Source: Krasilnikovozyma curviuscula
Lineage: Eukaryota; Basidiomycota; Tremellomycetes; Cystofilobasidiales; Mrakiaceae
Assembly: GCA_014825775.1 (NCBI GenBank)
Contig: MVAQ01000255.1
Location: 1-28,576 of the forward strand
Direction of reading: 5' to 3'
Length of the DNA: 28,576 nt
Part shown: in pieces, positions 1 through 11,577 of the stretch
Layout of the letters: every line of letters begins with the position of its first letter
How positions within the stretch are numbered: position 1 is the first letter of the stretch
Program-made: the position numbers and the translations under genes
Notes under the pieces: generated by a model
Told to the model about the DNA's origin: nothing
Database searches by the model: none
The model's input: the letters and a program-made list of their open reading frames with translations, nothing else

Positions 1-2168
1 GGGGTGGGCGGAGATTGGAAAGGGTGGGCGTTAGCGGCTTGTGATTTTGATTGCATGAGCAAGTGGGATATAGGGAGATAGATCAGACGTACTTCCAGGT
101 CCACACATGATGGGGGCTTTTTCAAACATCTGTTTCTCACCGTTGGCAGTTAGAGGGATATCAGAGACACCAGTCTATTGTCGCACATGCACGTATTGCA
201 AGAGGGCGGATTGGCAGCAGTAAAACGTGGGTTCGGAAGTCAGCTTCGACTACTTCTCGCAGCAAACAAAAGGTGACTTCGGCTTACGTGACGACCTAAT
301 CATTTGGTATAAGACAAGTTTGGGATGAAATCGGTAAAAGCAAGGCATGATGTGAGCTCCCACTTTTTTTTTTATCCACCACTTGACGACGTCATGACAA
401 GAGACGATTTAACTAACCATTGATAGACCATTCCGTTTCTCCTGTAAGTTTCAAAAATGACAAAAGACAAAAACAGATTAGTTGAGGAAAGGATGGATCA
501 CGGCTGCTACAGAAGCCGGCTTCAACAGGCTTGAGCAAGTCGAACAGGCTGAATAGCTAGGTTACAAATAGAGACCTCAGCAAAGCTGGCTACAACGCCA
601 GACATTGAGTCAAGCCCGGCATCATCATCCTGATACAGCTGGGTGATTCTCTCCCCCGTAATTGGTGACGCAGACGCTGAGTCGTCCATTTGAGCTCGGT
701 GAGAGGAGAACGTACCATGACCTGGTGGGATGAGAAAGAGTATCGCAAGTCAGTTGAGTTACAAAGGGAGGATGGACAAGCAGGTGAGACCCACGGATCA
801 GGTAAACTCGAGGCATTCTATCCTCGCCGGCAAAACGAAAACGCAAACACTGTCAATCTCTGGCCCTTGTCGGACAAAGGAATAGTAAGGAGACATGTTT
901 ACCTTGGGGCCATCTTTGCTGATGAGATTTAGTTGAGTGAGAGTGACGGACAGAGAATTACTTGCAGCGTAAACGGTGATCGCAGGGGCTTACTCTCTCT
1001 GCCCTGCTGGCTCGAATCGGGATCGCTGCGTCTGGAGACATGTTCTGACGCATTAGATCTGACTTTGTGCGCTGAAAGGGCTAGACAGATGGCGGCAGGG
1101 ACACGGAGATAGGATTTCTCTTGTTGATTACTGAAGATAGGTCCAGTCTTCTGTCGTCTTCTGTTGGTGGGGCGACTGAGGCGAGACGCGCCTGACTGTC
1201 TGCCCCTTCTTACTTGCGCCGGCGCGAGTGTCACTACAGTTCAAAACAGAGTTGCAGCCGGCCGGTTCATCTAAGGAGACGTCCGTCATGCCATCGAGTC
1301 GGCATCCTATCTGTTTTGGAGTGATCGTTTATCATTTCTCTCCTGTCTCATCACACAGAAGCATTTGGTCGGACGCCTCGCTGGGTTGGAAAGCAAGGTG
1401 GCTACAAACGTAACCAGCCTATTCAAACCAGATCTATCGACAGCAAGGGGGAAAAGGTAGTTGGAATAGACCTCTCATCCGATCGTTCTCACCCACCAAT
1501 CCAGACGGCTCGGTGTTCCCGATTTTGCTCAGCAGGAGCGCCGGTGCTGCAGGTTTCAGGTATTGTTCTCTCCCGCGCTACCTGCTTCTTCGTCTCCATC
1601 AGTCCTACTTCGTGATCCAGGTGAGCTCATCGTGTCATTCATTGGAAGAGGACTGGTGCTACTTCAGACCGGTCCTCGTAGTTCGTTGCGGCTGTTGAGA
1701 CGGTTGAAGGAAGTGTTAAGGGAGCACAAGGGGGCGCAGCTGGGCTCCCCATTCAAACAGACGACAACACGAAGGAAGATACAGAATGGAAAGGCACTGG
1801 AGGACTATCTCAGTAGCACGAGACTGTACTGATATTCTGCCTACTCCTTGTATCTGTCCTAGTTTTCTCCCCAAACAAACGAAACAAAGCCGAACGCTTC
1901 CATTTTCTGAAACACAGGAGGTGCCGCACAGCGCTGGGGATCCCTTTTCAAAACTCTGTGTTCCTCCCTCTTTCCCTCCCTTCGACATTAAACCACACCC
2001 TTCACACACAGGCAAAGTGGCACTCTTGATCGTCGTGCTGTTTCAACCATCGGTGCTGAACAGGTCAGTCCTTTTCCCAGCTTCCACCACCACCACCCAT
2101 TCGCTCTGCTCCTTGAGACTTTGGCACCTTCTGACACGAGATTTTTCTCTTTTTAAACGTCATCCAAA
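1..2168. other. Long gene-free stretch upstream of the phosphatase gene
   Basis: I see no convincing gene here. The open frames are short, lack recognisable motifs and do not join through plausible introns. The last 300 bases (about 1840-2168) are pyrimidine-rich on the + strand, with CT and CACC runs, which fits the core promoter and 5' leader of the phosphatase gene that starts at 2169. A T-run lies near 365-373 and a GACGTC palindrome near 388-393; neither is strong enough to call a site. The stretch could contain a non-coding transcript or a long spliced leader. Confidence 0.5.
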
Positions 2169-5090
2169 ATGCCTCACAAACGTCCTTGGCCTATCTCACC
2201 TAACTCTCTCCCCCTTGAACCTACTACCACTGCGGTTGCTCCTGCAGGTCAAGTCACCAGCATTGGCAGCACCAGCCCCGTTTTATCACCCCATCACCAC
2301 TCCCTAGCAGGTCATAAGCGATTCAAGTCATCAGATTATCCTAGCAGGGGTGACAACAGGAGTGCCAGGTTCGTCACCACTAACGGCGACGATCGCGTCG
2401 AAACGCCTCGACAACCGACCAGGAGAATGTCGCTCGACTCGACGCTGTCACCTCACGAAGCATCTTCTCTTCTCTCTACAACTTCTACAACTTCAGTAAT
2501 GAATCTGAGTCTCCCTCACCCGCAGCACACGGTGCTGAATGTTCCAAACACGCACTTCGACGACCCATTCAATAACAACACCATACGCGCCACCCCCTCT
2601 GGTTCGAACGTGTCGCATCACAACTTTCAACCAAAACTGCAGCAACATGTGCTCGTACAGCCTTCACCGTCGCCATCATTCTCCTTCCCCCAAATGCAAC
2701 CACCGAAACGACGGCCCTCACCGCTCCTTAGCCTGCCCAGCTCGACATCCTCCTCCTCCGCAACCGCGCCGTCTGACATCACAATTCTCAACAGTTCCCC
2801 CTCTTCATCCTCTTCTTCCTCTTCGTCAGTTCCTCAATCTTGTACATCATCACCGACATCGTCCCCGCCTTCCTCCCACTCAAATACGCAGGTGCGAAAG
2901 ACCTCTCCCGAGTCATCCACTACACTAGGAAGAAAGAACCTCAAGAACCTGTCACTACTCTCCTCTTCCTCTATGCACGATGTCCGGCGGCGCAAGTCCA
3001 CAAACTTCCTCCCGGACCGACACGCCCGGCCGTTGTTGACTACGGTACCGAGAGAAAAGCACGAGGTGGGGGAGATAAGCGTGGATGATGTCAAAGAATC
3101 TTATAGGGATGGGCCGAGGGAAGTCCTCAAGGGTGTGTGGTTAAGCGGTGAAGAGGGTGGTAGAGATTGGCGGTACGTCCTAATTTCTCTTCTTCGTTGG
3201 TTCCAGATCGCTAACGATGGTTTCTCTTTTTCTTTTTCTTTTTCTTTTGCCTTCTCTTTCCGGATTGTAACATAGGACGCTACGGACATTGGGCATCACG
3301 AGTGTGGTCAATGTCGCCCAGGAGCTCGTTGTAGATTACGCGTCTCTCGGCCTCGTCGAGGTCGTCAACCATACGGATGAGGCCGGAGCTGCGAAGAGGT
3401 CGGACAGTCTTCTGGACGGGCTGATGTCGCCTTCTATGACATCAATAGCATTGGCATCGACAACCTTGGGTGGTATGAGAGGCTTGAGAGTTGTCAATTC
3501 TTGTACGTCCATCGCATCATGTCGTGCTTCTTCCACTCCACTGTTCCACTTGGCTAAAGTCCTCTTCTCTCATGTCTGAGATAGCTCCAAATCTACGACC
3601 GTCTTCTTTACCACAGCCAGTCATGACTTCGATACTGCAAATCCTCGCTGAACGACCCATGTCCCGTACTTTCCTCTACCCTGATGAAAAGCCCACCGCA
3701 AAGTCGCGTCTCGAATACCTCCATCTGAAATGGAGCCATGGGCAGTCAGACCTAGTGCCCCATCTGGAGGCTTCTGAAGATGATGTGAGGGAAGAAAATG
3801 TTGGGTTCAAGAAAGCCATTGAGTTTGTAGAGAGCGCAATGGCTAACGGTGGGGGTGTCTTGATCCAGTATATCTCACCCCTTCTTCTTTTCACTTTGGC
3901 TAAACCTGTTTCTGACTCGTTTTCCTCATGGTAGCTGCCAAATGGGTGTCTCGAGAAGCGCAACGCTTGTGATTGCGTTGGTGATGAAGTTCGCAGCGCA
4001 GGGATGTTTACCTGGATCAAAAGCGACGGAATTGGGGTCTGAGCTTGAGGGTATCAGGGGGATGCACGATGCGTATGAGTTTGTGTAAATCGCTCTTCTC
4101 TTCTACTGCTAGTGGGTTTTCAGAAGCTGATGGTGGTTTATGACGACACATCACAGGAAAATGAAATCCCCTGCCATTGGTCCAAATGTGTCACTCGTGT
4201 TCCAACTACTCGAATGGGAGCGATACCTCTCATCTAAGTTCTCGTCTACTAACCTTGAAAACCCAAATCTTTTCTCGCGCAGAGGTAGCAGCGTGTTGTC
4301 GAGCGAGAGCGAGGAGGAGTGGGGGAGACGAAGGGCTGCGATGGAAGAGGAAGCTGAGGCACTCGATGTGGATATGGTTCAGAGAATCGAGAGGAAGGAA
4401 ACCTGTTCTGAAGAGGCACCATCACCAGACTGGGAGGAGAAGGAGGATATGATGCACGGACTCGTTGAGCAGCCGACTTCATATTGGAGCTTTGGATCAC
4501 TTTCATCGTCATCTTCAACACCAACTCAACATTCCTCTCCACTGAATCGAGGACACAGGAAAAAAAAATCAATAGGGGGCTTCCAACCCTCTCTCGCTCC
4601 ACTTCCTTCATCACCTTATCTCCCTACCTCGTCCCATCGCCGATCCTCTGCGGGCTCTGACTCCAGTTCGGGTAGCTCTCCGCGCTCAAGGCAATCAAGG
4701 GGATTGCCTTTCTCATCAGTTCAGGGACGTAGCCAAGTAAAAACGGACGGTCTCTCTGGCCGCTTTGAAGGCTTTACCGTCGGTGATCGAAGTCGACACC
4801 TACAACACCTCCTGCCACCACCCTCTGCAATGCCTAGTCAGACGACGTTCTTCCCTCCTAGTTCTTCAACCACTGCTCTTCCTACCTGTCTAACTTCTCC
4901 ACCTGTGGACGAGCCATTCATAGAAAAGCAGCACCACAAGAACGCTCCGTCGGTGAGCAGTAAGTTCGGGTCGCATCAGAACCTCAGTGAGAGACGTGCG
5001 GCGCATAGAAGGACATTCTCGTTTGAGATCGGTAGCCAGAGTTCTACTATCGCTGCTCCGGGTGGACCCAGCTTCTCGGAGGATATATAG
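2169..5090 (+). CDS. Dual-specificity protein phosphatase (MAPK-phosphatase-like, Msg5-type)
   Basis: Proposed exons are 2169-3172, 3276-3502, 3585-3867, 3935-4084 and 4157-5090, giving 865 residues. The joins restore the phosphatase signature HCQMGVSRS at residues 505-513, with catalytic Cys506 and phosphate-binding Arg512; intron 3 splits the His505 codon. The domain begins near residue 320 (GVWLSGEEGG, then RTLRTLGITSVVNVAQE) and ends near 576 with PNVSLVFQLLEWE, a usual end of this fold. An expanded segment of roughly 100 residues sits between the VVN strand and the active site. Residues 1-310 and 580-865 are Ser/Pro-rich and look disordered, as in fungal MAPK phosphatases that carry docking and phosphorylation sites. 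The known role of the family is to remove phosphate from Tyr and Thr of MAP kinases; the exact target is not shown here. The start AAAATGC follows a pyrimidine-rich leader. Confidence 0.88.
3221..3248 (+). repeat. TC-rich microsatellite inside phosphatase intron 1
   Basis: A run of TTTTTC-type units lies in the first intron (3173-3275) of the phosphatase gene, between a CTAAC-like branch sequence near 3211 and the acceptor. If the intron is retained the frame stays open through the tract, encoding alternating Phe-Ser, and stops at the intron end. Slippage here would not affect the spliced product. Confidence 0.7.
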
Positions 5091-5809
5091 CAGCATAATA
5101 TGGAATGGTGAAAGCGTAGGAGGACGATCGACTTTTTTTTCTGACGACAACCTGGATATGTTGGACTCCATGCGATGCTGATATTCCAGATGACTGTGTA
5201 TATAGAACAGTGAACGATTCTTTGTAATGTACCTTACTGGACGCTATGTGTTGCTCGCTTTTGTTTGATCGAAAAAGGTATGACCAATTTTGGCAGTATA
5301 ACATTTTACAAGGTTATATCGAAACAAAAATATAAGCAAAGGAGTGTTGATTCAGCTTATACAGCTGGAATTTCACATTGAAAGTTAGTGTAGCTCAACG
5401 ATAGGTCTCGAGCCGATTCAATTGGTCAGTCGAGCACTCGCAACACACTTGAAAACATACCTAGCAAAGAAGAGGGAAAAAATATAACAATTTTGTTAAT
5501 CAAAGAAGACCTTGAGGTGGACCCTTTTATTGGGAAGGTGGGAACAGCTTTTTGCGCTGACATCTTCAGGTAGTCATGAGGGGAGTGAGGGGTTAGTTAG
5601 ACGGCGTCGTTGAGCTCTGTCCACTTAGGTACTTGTATCAATCACACTCAAAGGGAGTATTAAATGGAGTCGTATTTCATTTCCAGCCTGTTCGATACGC
5701 TACAGAGCAGTGCCAGAGAGCACCGCGTTGCGTGTCTGCAGGTAATCGGCTCACTCAACTGTATCCCATATCACAACTCCCATCATTTACTATCGATTTA
5801 TGTAACAGA
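5091..5809. other. Convergent intergenic region
   Basis: This lies between the 3' ends of the phosphatase (+) and oxygenase (-) genes. It is AT-rich around 5210-5350 and 5480-5520, as expected for transcript ends. Open frames on the + strand near 5633-5876 are not supported by motifs. I see no RNA gene or repeat. Confidence 0.5.
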
Positions 5810-7137
5810 TCACTTTGTGGACTTATATGACGCACTCAAACGGCCCTGCAAGTGTTCACCAGCAGTCAACACCTGACCTTCCTCATACCCTTTCTTCTTG
5901 AGCACGTCTTTCCACTTTTCACTCTTGCTCAACGAAGGCAAAAGACTGGTCATTACAACGTTTTCACCAGGCTGACAGAAGTAGGCGATAGAGTATCGCG
6001 AGGGAGAGGCGATGGTGGGGAGAGGTACGCGATGTTGTGTTGATGGGAACAGCGAAGTCGTCCAGAATCTAATATGACAGAAGTGAGGATATGATAAGCC
6101 CGAGTTTCACCAGTGGCAAGTTTAAAGAAGAATGATCACTCTAGAGCGTCACCGATGTTGACCAAGATGGCGTTGTCAATGACAGGTACGTCCATCCAGC
6201 TCCCGTCCTCCTTTTGCACCTGCAACCCGCCAACCTTATTCTGAAACAAACAGGTCACACTTCCGTAGTCCGAGTGTGAGCCAGTTCTTTCGTCCTGTTC
6301 GTCGGCTGAAGGAGTGAAAGGCGGATAATGTAGGAGACGTAGTCGGTCTTCGAGCGCTGGGTGGAGGGCGGTGAAGAAGTCTGCGGGTAGCTTAAGAGAG
6401 ACGGCGATAGCGGAGAGAAGTTCGAGGCAGAGTGAGTGGCAAGCCTGAAGAAGAAAAATAGTTCATCAAACGTGGTCACGGTCACTGTCCTTGATGAAGA
6501 GGTGACGATCTTACCTGGTACATGTCCTTGAGGTCCTCTTTGCTCGCTTGAAGTTTCTGTGTCAGCACCTGTTGAGGCTCACCTTCCGGAGAGAAATTAG
6601 CAATATAGAACGACTCGTGCTAGACACAGAAATATAAGTGTTAGATTGATGAAGTGGATGTTGACGGAAATAAGCGTGCGAGTGAACCTACCAAGTCACC
6701 TCTGGAAACCAGACCCAGGTTGCTGATCAGGATTTGGTTTTCAACAATAGTGTCAGGTACATCTATTACTCACTTCCTGGCCTTGGTGGGATCCAAACTC
6801 TCCGCTCTGTTGGCAGTATACTACTCCGTAAATCCGAAACGAACGAGTCAGCCTTCTTTCGCACTTTCAACCTGGTTCAACCTGGAGTAACGTCAACACT
6901 CACACCAATGTTAGTGCCTGTCCTTCCAGCAGTCTCTTTCCCCTCCACAGATTCGTTTTCGAAAAACTCTTTTGAAGTTTCAAAGACTCTGTCGATCAAC
7001 TTGAGGTTTATGGGATGGTTTCTGATATAGATGAAGCCCAATGTCGTTGCTGATTCATATAGAGCTTGAGGAAGCTGACCTGATGTCTTCAAGGCGGCGA
7101 AGTCAAGGACTGGGATTGTTTCGGTGGTGGAGGCCAT
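5810..7137 (-). CDS. 2-oxoglutarate/Fe(II)-dependent oxygenase, isopenicillin N synthase-like
   Basis: Proposed exons, in transcription order: 7137-6904, 6820-6774, 6701-6692, 6619-6515, 6444-6140 and 6068-5810, giving 319 residues, close to the usual 310-350. The N-terminus has the DIOX_N pattern (IPVLDF, then LGFIYIRNHPI). The joins restore GYTANRAESLDP and GDLHESFYI. The iron facial triad is His189 and Asp191 (GSHSDYGSVTCLF) and His246 (STQHRV); Arg258 and Ser260 (RYS) match the 2-oxoglutarate-binding RxS. It therefore probably couples oxidative decarboxylation of 2-oxoglutarate to oxidation of a small molecule. The substrate cannot be told; fungal members serve secondary metabolism, flavonoid- or gibberellin-like chemistry and detoxification. 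No other biosynthetic genes adjoin it. Exon 3 is only 10 nt. Confidence 0.88.
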
Positions 7138-7462
7138 AGCGAGGCGGAAGATAAGCGAAGAGGATCGATCCTGTTCGATTATATGGAAAAGGAGGCCCTA
7201 AGTCAGTAACAGTAGAACCCCTTACATTGATGTAGAGCGTAGAAAGAGCCACCAACGAAAAAGAGTTTAGTAGCTCGTCTGGAACAGCCAAAATCAGCAA
7301 CGCGAATGGAGACCAGCAAATCAGGGGGCGACGATCTCACCTTTATCTCAGTATGAAAAACCTTGAAGCTATCTGAAACAGATAATCGCGCTCAGTAGGT
7401 AGCAAAAGCAAATTAAAGTAGGCTCATACGAGAGCCAGTCAAAAATCGATTTTGACGGGTAA
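7138..7462. other. Intergenic region upstream of the oxygenase gene
   Basis: This holds the promoter side of the oxygenase gene (minus strand). No gene, RNA or repeat is evident. Confidence 0.45.
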
Positions 7463-7776
7463 ATGTATCCCTTGTGCTGGGAATCGCCGTTCACCAGCGA
7501 AATACAATCGAATTTTACCGTCAAAGCACCAGAAAGGATATACAATCGGCATTGGAGTGGGCTATGGAATTTATGTACAGAAGAAGGAGGCTCTTCAGAC
7601 ATTCATTACCAAACGGAGAAGAAGCTGTGGGTTGAAGACGGTGCAGGTAAGTGTGCTCCCCCTTCTTCTAGATCTCAAACTCTTTTGGTTGACCTAACCT
7701 TGCTCAAACTTCCTCGTTAGAGATTGACTATCAGAGAAGCTCCAAATTTCATAGGTCTATTATAATGGATGTCTAG
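7463..7776 (+). CDS. Possible small two-exon gene, 79 residues, function unknown
   Basis: Two exons, 7463-7646 and 7721-7776, join in phase across a 74-nt intron with good signals: a GTAAGT donor, a CTAAC branch sequence near 7694-7698 and a TTAG acceptor. The product is 79 residues, begins MYPLCWESPF, is rich in Trp, Tyr and Glu, and has no signal peptide or motif I recognise. A stop codon lies in frame immediately before the ATG, so the start is fixed unless there is an upstream exon. Its stop codon overlaps that of the convergent F-box-like gene by a few bases. The splice signals are the main support; it could instead be a spliced non-coding transcript or coincidence. Confidence 0.3.
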
Positions 7777-9028
7777 AAGAGCGAGAGAGGTACCTCGAGC
7801 CATGGTCCCATTTCGCCTTCCGACCTGCCAGCAACCTACGAACGTGGTCAAATAAGCGATGGGCAAAGATGCATCATTCAGGTTGAGAGAACTTACCAGG
7901 ACGGACTGGACCTCTGTCAAAGCCTTCAACTTTGGATTCAACTTCCAGAACTTCGTCAACACCCCGATGGCAAACTCATTCGGATCCCCCGGCCGCATGT
8001 AATCCATGTGAACGAATGCAGCCTCTATCACGACCTTCTTCAAGTTGGGATAAGTTTCCAATATGTGCTTCAGGTCGTGGTCGTGATACTTCTCTGCGTA
8101 GGGACACGATGGGTCGTCGGCGATGCGGCAGCACGACTTCCATGACGCATGGCTTATGATCATTTCTTCCACATGGGGACACGTCCATAAGAGCTGATCA
8201 TTGGTTTCTTCTTCACCGTCGAGGCCAACGACGAATGTCAAAGCATCCTCGGGAGTGAACACCCGGACGCTCGTTGCGCGGTTGAATAGTTCTTCGTACG
8301 ACCGGCCTGCGCGAGGGTTGCCAGTCCAAGTCCGGAGGTGAAGCGTGTCGAGGTGTTTGTTCTGGAGCAAAAAACACATGTTTTTGTAATTGAAGATACC
8401 CTCCATATCGCATTCGAGCCTGAAGTGTTTCAGCGACGGGAGGCAAGAGTCGAATTGGAGCGATGGGTTGATAATGAGGGTCGACCGAGCGCAACTTTCC
8501 TTCTCGACAGAGCGTGAGCTTTGGAGTAAGTCTTGGTGAAAAATGAGGGTTTTTACCTGATGAGGAAGGAATGAGTGAAGTCGGTGTCATCAGTTGACAA
8601 AGGCGGAGAAGAAAAGAGTAACAGCTGGCGCTATTGATACTCACCAGCCTCAAACCAGGATTTAGAAGCTTTGAGTCACTTCTACAGCAGTTATCCACTC
8701 CTACGGTCACAATAGGCTGTCGTGCTGACCCTCTCTGCCCAGCCTGCACCTGCCCCTTAGAGAAATCAAACGACCAGCAAAAGAATTTAACCAAAGTCTC
8801 CCAAGTACTGATGGTGACGTGGTTGAATAGATGTTGTAGGCCTATATCATAGAAGAGCCTCGAGACGCAGATGATCGGAACGGAGGAGGAGCTGGATGGT
8901 TGGATAGCGAGCGAGAGGATCTTGTCGACAATTTCGATGGGCAATAATCTCAGCGGGGAACCACTTGACGAGAGAACATCCTCAGTTATCACTACAAAGA
9001 CATACCGTAGGATGGAATTAGTCTTCAA
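7773..9028 (-). CDS. F-box-like protein, subtelomeric family copy 1
   Basis: Proposed exons are 9028-8645, 8556-7897 and 7835-7773, giving 368 residues. Residues 28-75 form an F-box-like block: LLPIEIVDKILSLAI, then SSVPIICVSRLFYDIG and LFNHV. The phase-0 intron precedes VKTLIF, exactly where two other genes in this window have one. The C-terminal part has leucine-rich-repeat-like strands such as YPNLKKVVIEAAFV near residue 310. F-box proteins usually link substrates to SCF ubiquitin ligase; this role is inferred only, since the block is divergent. The last intron has a GTAAGT donor; if retained, translation reads on to 7717 with a different tail. The exact N-terminus is uncertain: the ATG at 9028 lies only about 27 codons before the F-box and may follow an unseen leader exon. 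Confidence 0.7.
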
Positions 9029-9693
9029 CGAGAACGGCTAGGATCATAGACGCCCACCAGCTGGTTCGCTCTGCTGCTCGCCCAAGAGAGACGCCTTCAT
9101 CGAATGCTGAACGCTGCAGACGGATAGATCAGTTCTTGAGGTAAAAAAAAGAGTCAACGTCTCCAATGGTCAATCTCTTACAACCAGCTGATGTGGTTAG
9201 GGTTCGCGTAGCAGACGACGGGAAGAGCAGAAACGCGCCTGACGGCCGCTGATTGGGGCGACTGTATGTCTCGAGTTTTGCGTACATTTTGACTTGCAAC
9301 CCTAAGAAAAACGTCACAGAAAGAAAAGGTCTGGTGACTGTAAGATGATACTACAAAGATAAGGCTTCTGCAACTGCCAATGAACTTCATTAACACAGCG
9401 GAGCACCCTCCGACGACTTTCCCTTCACGTACCTTGTTCTTTCACAGTTGAGCCATCGCTCCGTTTCAGATGCTCTTTTAAAGACGGAACGAACGAGAGT
9501 TTTTCCCTTAAAGTGAAGTTCGGTCTAGGATTGTCAACATATCACCTGTTCACAGAGAAGCCCTTACCAGATCTTTGTCTTCGGAGGAAGAGCCACTGGG
9601 TTTCTCCCATTGACTACTTGGTACTTGCTTCTGTCTGCTACATAGACATAGAAATAGTATTTTTATACAGGTTGGTTTCAAAAGATCTGGACT
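9029..9693. other. Intergenic region, no gene recognised
   Basis: This contains the promoter side of the F-box-like gene at 7773-9028 and the 3' end of the gene that ends near 9694. Short open frames on both strands carry no recognisable motif, and the longest on the + strand has no ATG at its start. Confidence 0.45.
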
Positions 9694-11157
9694 TTAGTCA
9701 ATGTTCATCTATCAGGAAAACACGCCGAAACTCGGTTACAGATAGATCTCAAGAGCGGCGTCTTAAAGCATGCGATCAAAGCTCACCTCTTCCCCCTCGT
9801 CAACCTTCTTATTTCGAGCCTCCCCATCATTGCCATACTTCTTGATTCCAGTAGCATTGATCTTGATCGTATTTATTCTCCAAGTGCTCTCTATCGAGGA
9901 GGGCTGCTGCGGCTGTTGCAGATGAAGTGGTCGAGGAGCCCAAAGATTGACCTTTCTTTTCCCTGTGAGAACACCACCTTCAGATGAGAAAGACTGATCG
10001 GAATAATGGTTCTCGTTGTTGGAATTATTGGTCGTTCGGTTGAGAAAAGGAAGTGGTTCGGCGCTAGTAGAAGAAGGCACTGAACGAAAGAATAAAGATT
10101 GTGGAGACACGGCTGCCAAAGAAGACGGCGGTCTTCTTCGAGGTGGGAAGTTCCTAGCTTGATAGTCTAACGCTTGTAGAATTGGAAATTCCGAAGTAGG
10201 ACCTGCATGGTTTGCTACAGGAGACAAACAAGTATTGGTGCGAGCATTAGCCTACGAGAACAGCGGCAGAGAGTACACAGAACGGAACGTGGAAGATATA
10301 TACGAATCTTGTTGAAAATGATTTTCTCGTTCGCAGCTGAAACCTTGAAGGAGTCTGAAGGATGAGCAGCTGCCGTTCTACGAGAAGTAGATTTGAGGGC
10401 CGTCACATTTGTGGCCGATGGAGCAATAACTTGATTCTGGGTGACTATTCTTTTCGAAGGTACGACCCTAGTTTGAAAAATCCTCCTATTTTGAGACTCG
10501 AGACTTAATTTCTCTTCATTCGATTCCTTGCATCTGTCATCCGGTGGTGATATCTTGGCAACTTGGTGAACGTTCAAAGGCGCTGCTGGAGATGATGAAT
10601 GCATTGCGCTTTGTAGAAGCGAACCTTGTTTGACGTGCAGAAGCTCATAAGAAGCCTTTGAAAAAGATTTTTTATCATTTTCTGGCACAGAAGAAGGTGT
10701 TGCAGAGTTTGAATTCTGGGAGTGCTTTAGGTTGTCAAAGCAGACTGATCTGGAAGTTTTGAAGGGCAGAGTCTGATGAGAAATAGGATTTTTTGGTGCT
10801 ATCTTTTGGGATGGAGCTGGTTTTGTTGGTTTTTTATTGCTGTTGGATACTTCCAATGACGAGAAAGAGGATTTTACAGATGAACAGGAAGCGTTCGAAC
10901 GAGCAATTGTCCTGCACCATTTTACATCATGTCAGCCATGAAGGTCAGAATTAAAAGACAGACATACAGAAGAATATGATTTCAGCTCACCAGGGTGTTT
11001 GCTTGAGGACGATGCCAGTCTCGTCTCTCCGTCCCAGATCGAACTCGTCTAAAGCATCAGTGGACGCCTGAGCATCCCCGTCTTCCGATGAATCTTCTTC
11101 TTCTCCGTCCTCGAAGCTAGCATTAGAATACACTGAGAAAGACCAAGGATCTCTCAT
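9694..11157 (-). CDS. Hypothetical basic, low-complexity protein
   Basis: Not recognised. Proposed exons are 11157-10991, 10911-10304, 10214-9787 and a final 9708-9694, giving about 405 residues. The N-terminus is short and acidic (MRDPWSFSVYSN, then an EDGEEEEDSSED run), followed by DEFDLGRRDETG and KQTPWTIARSNAS. The rest is Ser/Lys/Arg/Pro-rich with basic clusters (RRRPP, GKRKVNLW), suggesting a disordered, perhaps nuclear, protein; this is only inference. A more ordered stretch near the C-terminus reads STWRINTIKINATGIKK. Introns 1 and 2 are well supported by phase (W and P codons are split). The last intron (9709-9786, donor GTGAGC) is optional: without it translation ends at 9763 with VSFDRML. 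The start has a good context (GAAATGAG). Confidence 0.6.
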
Positions 11158-11577
11158 TTCCTCTGAAGAAGCGGCTTAGGTTGGGTGTTTTGCGGAGACA
11201 AGAAGTTTAGCTGATGGAACAATTTTATGAACCAATTTGCTAAGAGGATGTACGGTGTAGACGGGACGTAAACCTTGTGAGTATAACAGTGAGGTCAACG
11301 AAAATCAAGTTTTGTTTGAGTATGTGTAGGTTAGGAGCAGCTTCAGGTTTGCTGGTCGGCTGTCCTTCACTTTCAATCGCTGTCGCCAAGCAGAAGACCA
11401 CTAAGTGAAAATTATGGATCAACTGCTATCCAATTTGATGACAGCTATTGGTTCAGATGGTGTGCAATGAAATCTCAGCAGCGCAAGCAAAATATGGCCA
11501 CTGTCTCCTATCGAACAATGGGGCCAGTTTTCCTACCTTCTCTACACCATCGCTTACATTGCTTATAAAACTAGTAT
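11158..11577. other. Intergenic region between two minus-strand genes
   Basis: This is the promoter side of the hypothetical gene to the left and the 3' side of the glycosyltransferase gene to the right. I see no coding motif, RNA gene or repeat. Confidence 0.45.

Noticed and set aside
388..393. GACGTC palindrome as a CREB/bZIP binding site
   Set aside because: A six-base palindrome is expected by chance in a window of this size and no gene start is near.
929..1234. Minus-strand frame of about 100 codons with many Arg residues
   Set aside because: No motif, no good start context and no plausible join to further exons; composition looks like a chance frame in GC-richer sequence.
2169..3275. 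Read-through product of phosphatase exon 1 ending in a Phe-Ser repeat
   Set aside because: The repeat is the intronic TC tract; splicing at 3173-3275 restores the phosphatase domain in frame.
5388..5460. tRNA-like start (TAGCTCAACGATAGG resembles an A box)
   Set aside because: No B box matching GGTTCRANYCC follows at the right distance and no acceptor stem can be paired.
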